Assembly (NCBI GenBank): GCA_003117195.1
Contig: BDSI01000005.1
Coordinates: forward strand, 1,534,857-1,598,856
Length of the DNA: 64,000 nt
Direction: 5' to 3'
Source of the DNA: Eudorina sp. 2006-703-Eu-15
Taxonomy: Eukaryota > Chlorophyta > Chlorophyceae > Chlamydomonadales > Volvocaceae
Each line of letters begins with the position of its first letter. Positions within the stretch are counted from its first letter, which is position 1. Below the pieces are notes generated by a model. The model did no database searches, was not told where the DNA came from, and saw nothing but the letters and a program-made list of their open reading frames with translations. This document shows positions 22,025 to 34,049 of the stretch, piece after piece. Position numbers and translations under genes: made by a program.

Positions 22025-25000
22025 GGCGCCCTCGCCTGATTGATAGAAAGTGCTAAAATATCAACAACTTCTTTGTCCTCGCGAAGAATAGTTGAAGTGC
22101 GGACTGGCCTCGAATAGGTGGCTCGCACCGGGACTAGGTAGTTTATGTACTTCCCGCGCCTTCAGGGCAGCGAAATACCATGATACTATTCACAAGGCGT
22201 CTCCAACACTGTATAATGACCACATCTGTTCAATATACAATGTATATTGCATTTGGAAGGTATTTAGGAGACGACCATTGGACGGCGGGCGCTTTTTCGG
22301 TCGTTCCATGCCGTGAAGTACGGGTCAGTCACGCGTTAATGTTGAAAGCCTGTTTTAACAAAGTACATAATAATAGATATGACTAGGAGCATTCAGATTG
22401 GCTTAGGAGAACGGGTTAGCGCTTGGACGCACTTTTGATGCAGAACACCGTAACGGGAGCGTGCCGGCGGGTAGTTTATTCCTTGTCGATCACTTCCGTA
22501 TATGTGTTCTTAGTCCTTTTATAACGAACGCTTACAATATGTACTCGCGGAAGATTACGGAGAGCATTCCTGGCATGTACCCGCGATAGCGTGAACTGGC
22601 CCCTTGCCCCCTTCGCGCCGAAGGACCGCGTCTTGAGGAGCAATTCAAAAATCTAAATGTGTTATATCGACCAAAGTAACGTTTTTAATGGTTGCCATAA
22701 TTAGGATTACCGTAATCCGCACCCGTCCTTTCGCTTGCTCCTGCTAAGGATTTCCTGCAAATACATTGTCCTCAGGCAGGAGCAACATGCAAATACGACT
22801 GAATGGGAACGAAGGGCGAGCGTTGCGACAAGCGTGATATGTTCATGTCAGACACGGAACACCTGTGTGCACTAGCTGGCACACCAGAGACTTTGTATAA
22901 TGGATCAGGAAAGGGACGTCAGACATAACGCTTTTTATTCTAAGGCAACAGTTGGGAAATCCCCACGCGCACGCAGCAGGTAAATGTATGTATATCCACA
23001 GGCCAAATGGGCCATCTGGCGCCATCAAGCGTTCGTGCTCAGACTACGGTACTCGTTCCTTCGCTTTCACTTCGGGGCTTTCATGTGGTGCAAGCTCATG
23101 CACGATGTAAGGCGCGAGCAACGACAGCCAATTAGTTTCTCGGGCAACGATCAAAGAGTTATAAAACAGGTACTTGTGCGTTGATGCGAATTCTTGGAAC
23201 AAAGATGATATTTTTGCTAACCACCCGATCTCAAACGGAACCCAACCGTTGTAGTGCCATCCGTTGCCATCAATCCGGACGGTCCTGCACAGCCAACAGA
23301 CAACAAACATGACAAGATCTCTCAAACGTGCACTAGTGTCCCTAAAGTCCACTGCGTTAAGGGAGATGATCTAGTGCGGAAGATTGCGTTGAACGGCGGC
23401 TCTGGACGGCCTGTGTATCGTTTGTGCCCCATTGTGCCTTATATTGTACCGTCGATGGCGTGGTCATTTCTTCGAATGAACGAATGGATGAACGTTACAG
23501 CGAATCCCGAGAAGGGATCAACGGTGTATACCAGGGCAAGCCCCGGCGGGCCCCACCGACAAGGCGGTAAGGTAACCCCCACCTCAACGCCGCGACCAAA
23601 AACAATTGAGGGCCGCAACCCAACCCAGACAGCCACCAGAGGCGCACCGCGGGCCAACACTACTGAAGGGATGGGCACAGCATCGGGCGGGATCCCCAGA
23701 AGTGGATGAAGCCAAGCATTGGAGAGGTCGCCCACACAGGCACCCCATTACCCAGCTACCACCATGCCTGGAGCACCCAGCGCCGCACCCTCTCGAGGTC
23801 TTGGAAGACCCACGCCTGGCTCGTGACAGTGCCCAGCGACCGCTAATGGAGCAACCCTCACAAAACGGACGCCATGGCCCCTCAGAAAGGGGGCTAGTGG
23901 AAGGCCAGGCCCCGTATAGCAGCTGAGGGTAGGCCAGCTCCCCGAACCGGGCCTCGGGTAGGTGAACCCGTAGCAAGTATAGGACGTCTTAGTCCTCAAC
24001 AGCAGGTCCTGCACACCGCAAGACTGCCCCCCGACACTCTCACAATCGGTTGGAAGGGCCCCATCGAGTTCCACCCGCGCCGCGGGAGTCCCAACTGGAC
24101 AAAACGTCCCCAGAAGTCCGCAATCGCGCGCCGCTGCCCCCGCTCTGCCAATTCCTGCCCCGGCGACACAGCCGGGCCCTGACGGGGCGCTGCCCCCAGC
24201 AGGGCGGCCGCCATGAATCGGCGGCCAGTCTCCATGGCCGTGATGACAAAACGGACGCCGCCAACACCACCATATCCCAGACACACTGCTCCACGGGCGG
24301 CGAAGGCGCAGCCAGCCAAATATGCGCTTCGACGAGACTGGTCCTCACGTAAGCTTCTGTTTGGTTTGTGGATTGGTGGCGCCGCATCGCTCATGTTATT
24401 GTTCATTACCTTCGTGATGCGGTGCTGCTGATGCCGGGGCCCGATTGGGTGTGGTTTTTATGCGCGGGGTTGAGGTGTGGAGGCTGTAACGTTCATTCAT
24501 TCATCCGAGGACCGGATCGGACGGGATCGGACCACCACAGATCATCTCCGCGAAATTGCACAAGTGGCCGATAGTGATGGCAGTCAGCAGGTGGAATAGT
24601 TAGGTTCGCAGGGGTTCGCCAATCCTCGCCAGTAGCTTTGGGGCCGAGGATGTAAACCCGATGGTGCTAGATACCGTGCGGTTGTAGGTGAAAATAACGA
24701 TAACAGTCCAGAAACCCAGGTTCCAGGAAACGTGGTACGGGTAGGCACGGACAGGCATGTTCGGGCCCTTACGGGTGCCAATCCGTTACAACCACACCGA
24801 TCGCATGGACCGAAATGCAGCGTCGCGCGTCTGAATATCCTCTACGCTCTAAGGCAACAACCCATCCAAATTCGGCGACTAAACTTTAAAGCGGTAGGTG
24901 TCGAGCCTCAAATGGTCGTTAGTCTGGCTTCGGTGCACGATGACATTTCCAGCGACCATGGAGCCTCAACATATACAACTTCTTGTAGCTTAGATGTAAC

Positions 25001-25656
25001 GGGCGGTCAGTGGACGGTGTCGGCGGTGCGTCCCCGCTCCCCGGCACAGACTTGCGACATCCGAACCGTAACCACTATGTAGCAAACTTTGGTCCACTAG
25101 TCGGCTTGTCAGTGCGCATGGTAGCTCTAAACGGTTTGGTCAAGGATCTTGTACATGTCATATCCAAAGCTTGTACGGCACCCCCGATAGCCCTCTTTAG
25201 CGACGGATTCAGTGGAAGAACGCATATGACATATAGATTGCGATAATAGAATACTTCTCTCGACATATTGTATTCCGACTGCTCTGGTATTCCGGCCATT
25301 CGGTATGAACGAGAAACCGTTGTTCGCGCAGTTTTCTACTGTCTATGAATTGGGTAATGAATACAAAGTCTTATGAGTATTGGCGATGTCACATTCCGCG
25401 TGGCATTTGTATTTCGAACGCTGTACTGAGTAGCTCTGGCTTAATAGTTTGGGGATCGCCCCAGTTCGTTTCGTCGTCTTATTTCAGATCGAGTCGATTG
25501 AAAAGTACCTGTGCTGAGGGAGAATTGCCCCTCCGTTGACTGAGTCGCCCTTGGCATCGGCGACGTGTACAAGGCAAGAGAGAACTTTTCTGGTATCTTG
25601 GCAGTTCGGGCCGCCCTGGCTCTTTTCAAGGTTTCCAGAAGCCGTTTTGTGAAGCG
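22025..25656. other. Divergent intergenic region, AT-richer, with a repeat element
   Basis: It separates the starts of the wall-protein gene (-) and the CUE/Smr gene (+). No exon-like sequence was found. Most of 22.0-23.4 kb and 24.6-25.6 kb is AT-richer than the rest of the window. The dispersed element at 23476-24507 is listed separately. The promoters of both flanking genes must lie within this interval. Confidence 0.6.
23476..24507. mobile_element. Dispersed element with inverted terminal sequences, about 1 kb
   Basis: The left end carries GGATGAACGTTACAGCG and the right end GGCTGTAACGTTCATTCATTC, its reverse complement with few changes, so the segment has inverted ends about 1 kb apart. 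The left 260 bp (to about 23735) matches 47405-47690 closely. Shared landmarks are GGGATCAACGGTGTATACCA, an ACAAGGCGG..AAGGTAACCCC block and the end GGGATCCCCAGAAGTGGAT. No transposase or reverse transcriptase frame is recognisable, so it looks non-autonomous. Target-site duplications were not found by eye. Confidence 0.65.
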
Positions 25657-28600
25657 ATGCAACCATACCAGCCTCTTGACCACCCCCCTCAGCATCAGAC
25701 GAGCCCGCTCCCAGGTTCCTGCGCTCCCGTTTGCAACCCACCGCATCGCTCGCCTCTGCCGTTCTTGAACGGACTCTCTGTGGCCACGCCGGCCAGCACG
25801 CCGACAGCAGAGCCTGTGCTTACGCCAACAAAGTCTTCACGGGACCCATCGCCGAGCAGTCTGGGCGACTCCACGGCCACTGGTGGTCACGTCCCATATA
25901 ACCCCATCGGGCACGCAGTTGGTCCCACGACAGTCAACCATTTGGTCACCAGTGTGGCAAGCACAAGCTTGCTTCCTCCCAGACCCGCAACCGGAGCTCC
26001 CAAGTCGGCGCGAGTACTAACATACAATCCACTGCAGCCTGCAAGCAGCCTCTCCGCCGATTCTCCTCAAGTGGCAGCATCCTCTGATGGCACCGCCAGC
26101 CAGCCCATACCGCAACACCACCTCTCTCCAGCTGGTCCCGCCACATCATATAATCCCTTGCAGCGGACTTCCGAGAGTGTATTACCTGCTTCAGCGCCTG
26201 CCAGCACGTCGACTGCTACACTCTCTCCTTGCCTACACCCCTCAAATGACGCGCAAGATGCTACCACTGGCGCGACCGCCGCTCACTGCGGCCATGGGCA
26301 GCCATCGCAGCCCGGACCGGGCCCTCCAGCATCCCCGCCAGTCCCTGTACCCATCCCTGTCTACTTTACTGGGGGCTCTCAGGCAGCCGAACTCGGCTCC
26401 CTGGCCGGGGTCCCGCCATATCTTGCGCGGCTGCCGCTTGTCTCGCAACATTCCGACCCAGTTCACATTGCCCCGTCCTGGGCCCCAACCGCTGGGACCT
26501 CGATGTCGCCAGCGGCGCCGCTTGTGGCCTCAACACCATCGCCAACCCCCGACCAGCCCGTCAGGGAGCCACCGCCGCAGCCACAGGCGACGGTTTCCGT
26601 CGCGGTCGCGCCGCCAGCGCCTCAGCCGGTGCTGGCGCCGCAATCCCCGCTACGTCTACTACCGTGGATGCAGCATTTGGCACCGGCCCAGATGCAGCCG
26701 ACGGCGAATCAGCCAGCGGGGTGTGTTTCAGAATCGACGGCGTCGGAGGCGCGCCAGAGCGCGGATACTGATATGCAGCTGGACAAAGTTGGGTTCTTGC
26801 ATGACATGGTAGGTTGCTGCTATGTCGAAATGCCTGCAACACTATGTTGCAGGCGGTTTGCGCTGCGCATGTCCTGGACCCCCAGGCGGGCGCGATGTGA
26901 TGCGATCCACTCGCCCGCATCCATCGTGGACCCACTGTACCCGGGCGAGGACTCAACCCAACTACCCTTACTAGCGTGCGTGCTTTGGCGTTTCGGCCGC
27001 ACTGAACTTCCAACGGCTGGCCTGTGACCCTTTTCCAATGCGGCAGTGACCCACTTCCTCAAAATATTACTATCAGCGCAGGTGGAGCCCGAGATTGTTG
27101 CCGTACTAAATCCGGAAAGATTTGCACGCTGGAATTGACGACCCGGAATGGCGTCCCGGAACCGACCCGACCGCAGGTTGGCGGCCACGCTGATATGGCC
27201 ACTTGCAGAGATATTCTTGAGCAAGTGGGTGGCGACATGGAGCGGGCGACATGTATCATGCTGGATATGTATGGCGGCGGTGACGGCTCCGCGGGCGCAT
27301 CCGGAATCTTCGGAAGCCCGGGTGCGATTCCCGTTGACACTCGCGGCGCCTCCAGCTCGGAAGCGGCCCGGCCCGACACCCGGACGGAAGCTGTGGACAC
27401 GTCGTACAGCAACGGTTTTGGGGGCGGATTTCCTGGTGGACAAGGCTTCGTGACAGACATCATGACGGGCGGCGTCCGGCATGCCTGGGAGGGAGACGCA
27501 ACGGGCAGGGACGCGACGCGACGGTTGGAAGGTGACTGTGGCGCGGCTGCGGTGTGGGATGACAGCGCCCCCGCAGGCGCAGCATGGGCCGTGACGGATG
27601 CCAGCGATGTGACGCTCTCGGAGGGCGGTCGTCAAGGGTTCGCGGACGGCACTTCGGCACCGCCGGTCCTGGGTCAGGAGCCGGCCGCGGAGGGCATCTT
27701 CCGTGCGGAGCTGCCCGAGCAGGATTTCGCGGGGCCAAGGAGCGCAGAGGGCTCGCTCCCTGCGACGGCGTCTGATGCGGATCTGACCAAGGTAAGGCGA
27801 AGAGTCGGCGAAGAGTCGCGCGACGGTGGCCCTGTCAGCCAAGGGGATGGCTTGCGGCTCCTGGGCCATGCCACAACTCCGCTTGCGTGATGCAGTCTCG
27901 TGATGCACCGCAGACTCCCGGACGCGATGCAAGTGTCAATTATTGAACTACCGGGACCGGCCTGTGTGCGCTGATGACCTTGGTCGCACCTGGTTTAGAT
28001 CACGCCCGCCTGCCCACCCGCCCTGGCCGGATGCACGCCGCAATGGCGCCGCGTCACAGGATACCGCCGCCGACGCTGACGACAGCTGGGAGCACATGGT
28101 AGGCCTGCTTGTGGTTGCTCGGCCCCGTTGTTGGCTGTCACGGCCTGCTCGGCCCCGTACCAATGCTCAGCCTGTCCTGACGGTTGTCGGACCCGAGGTG
28201 GTGATCGCCGTCCCGGACACACTACGGGGCCTCGTGGGCCCACGTTGACCTGGCCTGCCTCGTCCGCATGCAAACCCACCATTCCCGTCCACGAACCTGT
28301 CTGGTTCCGTAGGTTATGGTCATGTCACTTGCAGCAACCGCTGCCGAGGAGTTTCCAACATATCCTGGGGCATGGATTAAGTCGGTCTCACTTCGCAGGG
28401 CATACTGACGGAGGACGCGGTGGAGGACAAGCTGGAGGAGCTGCGGATCTACTTCCCCAACCTGGATGAGGACACGCTGCGGAACCATCTGGAGATGTTC
28501 AACGGCAACCTGCAGCAGGTCCGCCCCGCACGGCAGGGGTGACGAGCCTGTCCATTTTGTGTCCGGAGCGCCGCCGTGGTTTGTTGTCTTGTGCGGCTGT

Positions 28601-31600
28601 GGGTACTTGTAGGACCAGAATGTGCTTGGTGGAGCGGGTCTGCCCTCCATGCCCCGACTGCGGTCCTGGCTGCGCAAACATTGCTCGCAGGCGCTGCAGC
28701 AACTCAGCGACGAGTACGAGCAAGAGATCTACCGTAAGATTGAGATGGAGCGACAGGTGAAGGGGATATGACGCACAGGTGATCGCATCGTGTTGTCGCT
28801 TCGCCGGGTCGAAACCCTTGGCAGAAAGGTGACAAGCTAGTGGCGGGTCTCCCGCAGAGGCCATCAGGCTCCTGGCGGGCTGGACCCTCGCACAGTGTAG
28901 CCTGCAGTCTGTCTCAGGGAAGCCAAAGCTCTTTGCTCTGCATCCCAATACACACAGGCCCTGTCACACCCGCTCACTCGTTGCTTTTCCGTGTGCTGAA
29001 GGCTGAGTCGGACGCAGCGTTGGCGCGAGAACTCGCTGAGGTGTGTAAGCGGGGAGGTGGGACCGGAGGACAGGAAAGGGGACGAGATGTGCTGGGATGG
29101 CCGAAGGGAAGGGGTATGCACCAGCGCGCGCTCCGACCACTCGGCACCTCAAGGGTTCGGAGCCCTTGCGCCGGATGCTGCTGCTATATTGGCATAGGCA
29201 TCCACGTCCCTAGCCGTAGAAGACCCATGGCGGTCCTGGCCGCCGCAACCTGACGCGCCGACGGCAGCAGAGCTAGGACAGACGGGTTGTGACGTACCCC
29301 ATGCCGCCTGCTGTCATGGACCGCACTGGGGCGCGGCCAATGGGGTCGCCCGATGTCCCGCCTGTGCCGGAACTGACCTGGGGCTCTTCCCTTCCAGTCG
29401 CTCCACACCGACCACGGAGGCGCTTCCCTGGCGCGCTGCGGCGCTGCCGGCCGTCCCCCTGCTTGTGTGTACCTTTCCTCCAGCAGCAAGACGGCGGCTC
29501 CGCCCTGTCTGCGTCCGCCACCGTCAGTGACTCTGCAGCTGAGGACTACGTGCTCAACGCGGTGGAGGAGCTTGCGCCCCAGGTGCGAGACCAGGGCCTG
29601 GCCAGGTTTAAGCTGGGCTGCCGTACGGCAGCTCGTCCAGAGGGCAGCCTTGTGTGGGGCGATTGCTCCGCTCTTCCACCCGTCCTTGTGCTTGCTGGTT
29701 TGTTGGCATGAACCCGCACCTCCACCATCGTCCCACCGCCGCCACCACCGCCCTCCGACGGGTTGCTGTGTGTCTGATTGACCGGTGTGCTCTGGCGGCC
29801 TCTCGCCTGCACGGCGGGGCCGCAGATGCGCCGCCTGGCGCTGGGCGCCAACAGCGGCTCAGCCGCCGCACTCAACAGCGGCAGCACATCGATGGAGCTC
29901 CGCGGCGTGAAGCTGCTGCTCCTCATCTTCGGAAGCGACGCAGACGAGGTGCGGCGCGGCCCGGTGCGGCAGCGTAGAAAAAGCCAGCTTGCCCAGTGTA
30001 ACCGACCCGGAACCGTTCGATGTGGCGGTTTGGATCAGGAGCGAACCGCCGTGCACCGCCGTGCAGTCGCTGTCCTGCGCCTGATCAAAAGTCTGTGGGT
30101 GGGTCCGCTGTGACTGACGGCCTTATGCCGACCGTGACTGATGTCCTAGTACCACCAGTGTCCGTGGCCTGCATTTTCGCCCACCAACGACCAAGCGATG
30201 CGATGTGAAGATCCGTCTTCAGCTTCCTTGACCTCAGTCATTGTTTGTTCTAGATGGCGCCTCATCCGTCCACCGGGGGGTCCGGGGCCCCGACCGAGCT
30301 GCCACCGAATTGGGCCCCTCCTGTGTCCTGTCACAGGAGCTGCTGTCGGAGGTGCTGGCGAACCAAGGCGGCGACGTGGACGCTGCCCGCGTGGCGCTCC
30401 ACAGCATGGGCTTGACGGAGAAGCGGCCGCCGCCGCCACCACGGCCACCACCTCGGCCACCCGCCCAGGCGGTACCGGCCGCGGCGGATGCGTGGTCACG
30501 GCGTGATGACGACGCGGGGATGATGGATGACATGGGACCGGGGCTGTTGAGCCGCCGGTGCGCGTCGGACCGGTTTGCGGCCGGTGCCTCCAGCGGCATG
30601 GTAACTGCCTTGGGGCACAGCGGCAGCTTCAGCTGCAGTGGCAGCGGCAACGGTAACGGTGCCGGGCCGAGCCGCGTCACGGATGACACGGCCTACGGCG
30701 CAGGAGCTGCTTTCTCCAGGTACAGTAGGGCCGCGGCTAAGGACTGACGTGCTGAGGACGTCAGGGGTTCACTGCCGGTTCAGGCGGCCCGGGCTAAGAA
30801 CCGCCTGCGGCCATTGCTTACCCCTCGCTGTAGTTCGCTACCGAACTCGGGCTCACTGAAGCCCGCCCCTCGACTGCCGTCCCTCACCTTGCCTATCCAG
30901 GTACGGCATCATGCCCGAACAGGACAACCACTCAACGGCTGCGCTGATGCGAGCCGGCGCAGTCGCGGCGGGTGCCACGGCCGACGCCGCCGGCGCTGGG
31001 TCCTCCTCCGCCGGTCCCGGCGGTCCACAGCACCTGGGTCCCATCCGCATCCTAGCCACACTTGGCTTGGATTTCCATGCAATGGGGCTTTCCGAGGAGG
31101 TGCGCGGGGCCGCGCGATAAGGGGTCGCTTATGGGCACAGGCCAGAGGCTGAATGCGGCGTTGGGGTCCTCCGTTATCAGCGGCCTTGCAGCAAGCCACC
31201 TGCGTGTATGTGGGTCATGAGAGGCTGTAAGCGCCGTCCATGCAGCGTCCTCCCTCACCTCGCGGCGCTGGTGTTGTGACCCCTGGCTCCTGTGCGCTCT
31301 GTTCTCGCAGGCGCTCAAGTGCATCCGGGTGGCGTTCGAGAGCTCGCAGCTGGGCCCGCTGATGCAGAGAAGGGAGGTCAGTTTGCTGCAGGTGGGCTGG
31401 GCCGGCGTCGCGGAAAAGGAGCTGCGGCCAGGGGCTTGCCCGCCGACGCGTGCCACATCGTTTCCGGTGAAGTGACATCACGACGTTGGGCAGACCCTGG
31501 CGTGGATGCAGGGGGCAGGGGACTGCTGTAATTACTTCGTCCTACTTCGACAGCAGCAAGGTCAATCGGACAACTACTACGCAATCGGTGATTGTTTCGC

Positions 31601-33270
31601 GATTTCGCTGTCTTTATTGACATGAGGAGGGGACTGCTGTTACGCCGGAGTCGGGAGGGGGATGAGGCGCTCGCGCTGCAGACACCAGCACTGCCTTGCT
31701 GTATCTCCTGTCTCCGTCCCGCACCCTCATGGACTTTCTGGGCGCCTGGGCCCGACCGACCGCACCTGGCCCCGTGGCATTGAGCCGCAGGAGCTGCAGG
31801 AGCGCCAGCGCCTGGAGCGGCAGCGCCTGGGTACCGCCGGTCTCACCCACGAGGAGAAGCAGGTGCGCCCAAGCGGCATGCCGCATGCGGTACTGTGACA
31901 CAAAACAGTAATGTCGGTCTGGTCGTCGGTGGTACCGTAACGCAGCGCGAGTGTGACAAGTCGCGACCTGGCGGTGCCCGCAACGCGCCGCGTGGTGTAT
32001 AGCCGCGGAGCGCCAGCGCCAGGTCCTTCTGCATCGATCGACATCGCAGCTCACAGTGCTGCCCTGGTCCTGCCTTTGCCCTGCCCTGGTCCTGCCTTGA
32101 CCGGACCTGGTGATCTATCGCACCATGCCACATCCTCCCTGAAGGCGCTGTGGAACGAGCACCGGGAGCTGCCCCTGGCGCTCAAGGACCTGCGGGACAC
32201 GCTGCGCAAGGGCGCGCAGGCGTCGTACGCTGCGGGCACGGCGGCCTCCCGGCGGTTGGCCCGGGAGCTGCACTCGGCGGTGAGCAACGCCGGTTCGGGG
32301 AGCGCGCGGGGCAGGGCTGACCAAACGCGGGGGCTTGCTCGGCCTGCTGGACTGTCCGGGTCTGCCTAGAGAAGATCAGTTGGCGGTGAAAGGAAAGGAA
32401 ACTGGGCCGTGACACGCGATGTCCAGCTTGGGGGTCATGCGTGGGTGGTGGTGTCGGAAAAGGAGCTGCCACGGCAGTGCGCAGCCAAGTCCGCTTCCTG
32501 TGTTGGTATGCCACCCACCTTCCTGGCGGCGCAGGCGAGCGCGGTGGACTCGGTCACCAAGGAGCACCACCGCCAGGCCTCTGGCCGCATCTTTGAGGGC
32601 ATCCACGCGGCGCTGCAGCAGCAGTGGAAGACCGACCTGCACGCGCAGATGCCCCGCGACGTGCCCGGGATGCTGGACTCAGTCTTTGAGAACCTCGTCC
32701 GGATGGGAGGTGGGCTGCAGCCGCCTGCACGTGCCGCTGGCCCTGTCCCATGCATACGCCAGGGTCGCCAGCATTCATTCAGTAGGGACGCATACACTCG
32801 TCTCCTGTCGCCACCGCAGCGCGTACGGCCGAGCCCATCGTGCGTGCTTACCGCATGACTTGACGTCGAGCCCGAACCCTTTATAGACACTCCCCGTTCC
32901 ATCGATCGTTGCGGCCGGCGGCCAAAACTGTGCGGATCTGCTGAGCCTTGCTATGCCCCTCTCGCCATTCTGTACCGTACCTTGGCTTACCCCACCCCAC
33001 CGTGCTGCACCCGTTGCGCATGTCGCAGGTAGCATCGACTGGCGCATCATCACAGGCAAGGGCCTGCACAGCGGCCCCGATGGGCCCAAGATCCCCGCCA
33101 TCGCCAGCCAGTGGCTGGCGGCTCGCGGCCTGGAGAGCGAGGCGCAGCCGGGAGCCTTGCTGGTGCGGCTCACGCCGGAGATCTTCGCACGCGTCCAGCA
33201 GGGCTCGGTCCCGGCCACCGGGGCGGCCGGGGCGGCGCACGAGGCCGGTCTGTCGCAAGTGCAGTACTGA
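25657..33270 (+). CDS. CUE / DUF1771 / Smr-domain protein (plant CID5-7 / N4BP2-like architecture)
   Basis: Fifteen exons agree in phase: 25657-26808, 27082-27102, 27177-27791, 28399-28518, 28613-28756, 29002-29040, 29484-29582, 29826-29948, 30337-30719, 30901-31099, 31311-31376, 31791-31862, 32145-32279, 32535-32709 and 33029-33270, about 1190 residues. The first exon is Pro/Ser/Ala-rich with three YNP(L/I) motifs. CUE-like ubiquitin-binding segments follow: FLHDM joined to VEPEIVA and GDMERATCIMLDMY; then LEELRIYFPNLDEDTLRNHL; then LLSEVLANQGGDVDAARVAL. Exons 13-14 form a DUF1771 region (ALWNEHRELPLALKDLRDTL onward). The end is an Smr domain with TDLHAQ and RIITGKGLHSGPDGPKI. In plants and animals this architecture is linked to RNA binding or nicking and to ubiquitin or poly(A)-binding-protein partners. 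The Met at 25657 is the first in the frame; an upstream exon cannot be excluded. No TGTAA poly(A) signal was seen close to the stop. Confidence 0.88.
31564..31621 (+). repeat. 56-bp dispersed sequence, copy 2
   Basis: Matches 13464-13520 in the same orientation and lies inside an intron (31377-31790) of the CUE/Smr gene. Confidence 0.8.
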
Positions 33271-33739
33271 ATGGGAGGGTATTCGATGGTGGGTGATTGG
33301 CTTTGGGGGGTGACGCCGTGTTGGGTGAAGGCGCGCGGCAGGCGTGTGGTTGTGGTGGTATGCCGCGCGCCTAGAGGGCGGGGATGCCGCACACCTAGAG
33401 GGTTGTGGGGTTCTTGCGGGTTTGCGAGAGGTAGCAGGGTGCTGCCTGGGGCATGCAGCAGGGCGCTTGGGTTGGTAAAAAGAAACCGAAGAACCGTGTT
33501 CGTGTGTGTCGTCAGGCAGGCAGGGCAGGAGTGCGTGACATGCAACGGGCACAGCTGAGCCCGGAAAATGCCCGCATGCTACTAGACCGTTTTCGTGTGT
33601 TTGAGGGGGGAGCATAAGTGGGCGGCGGGGGCGAGGCCGGGGGCGTTCACTTGATTGGTTTACGCAATACCAACGTGCCCGCGACATGGCACACGCTTGC
33701 CATACCGCAGCGCTATTTGAATGGATATGACCAGGGTAA
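33271..33739. other. Presumed 3' flank of the CUE/Smr gene
   Basis: G/T-rich sequence with no supported exon. It should contain the 3' untranslated region of the gene ending at 33270. Confidence 0.5.
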
Positions 33740-33931
33740 CATTGGGTGGCCAAGCCCTGAGTTTTGTGCAAAACGATTGGAAGGGTCTCGAATCTTTTCA
33801 CCCGACTGCAGCCATGAGATCAGCTGCAGCAGCTGGTCAGGGGTCGCGGGAAGCGCCTCCAGCGCGGCCAAACTGTCTGGCTGGTGGAGGTTGGCAGCTC
33901 GCAGATGCTGGGTATGGATGATCTCCAGGGC
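33740..33931 (-). pseudogene. Orphan exon-like segment
   Basis: Read on the minus strand from an acceptor-like CCCGCAG, the frame ALEIIHTQHLRAANLHQPDS continues through LAALEALPATPDQLLQLISW. Its C/G-ending codon use is strong and typical of genuine exons in this window. No partner exon, start or stop context was found on either side. The family is not recognised. It may be an exon of a gene whose other exons I missed, or a gene fragment left by duplication. Confidence 0.35.
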
Positions 33932-34049
33932 CTGCGGGCAGGCATTCCACCGCGGCGCACGTGTGGCAGTCGTGGCACAGGGCAACGCGCGGTACGACCC
34001 TTGCCGCGCTTGCACACTGTGGCCGCATGTCATCTCTCAAAGGTGATGT

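Noticed and set aside
23584..24406. Possible transposase ORFs inside the inverted-end element
   Set aside because: Open frames of 100-180 codons show no catalytic motif or codon bias; the element looks non-autonomous.
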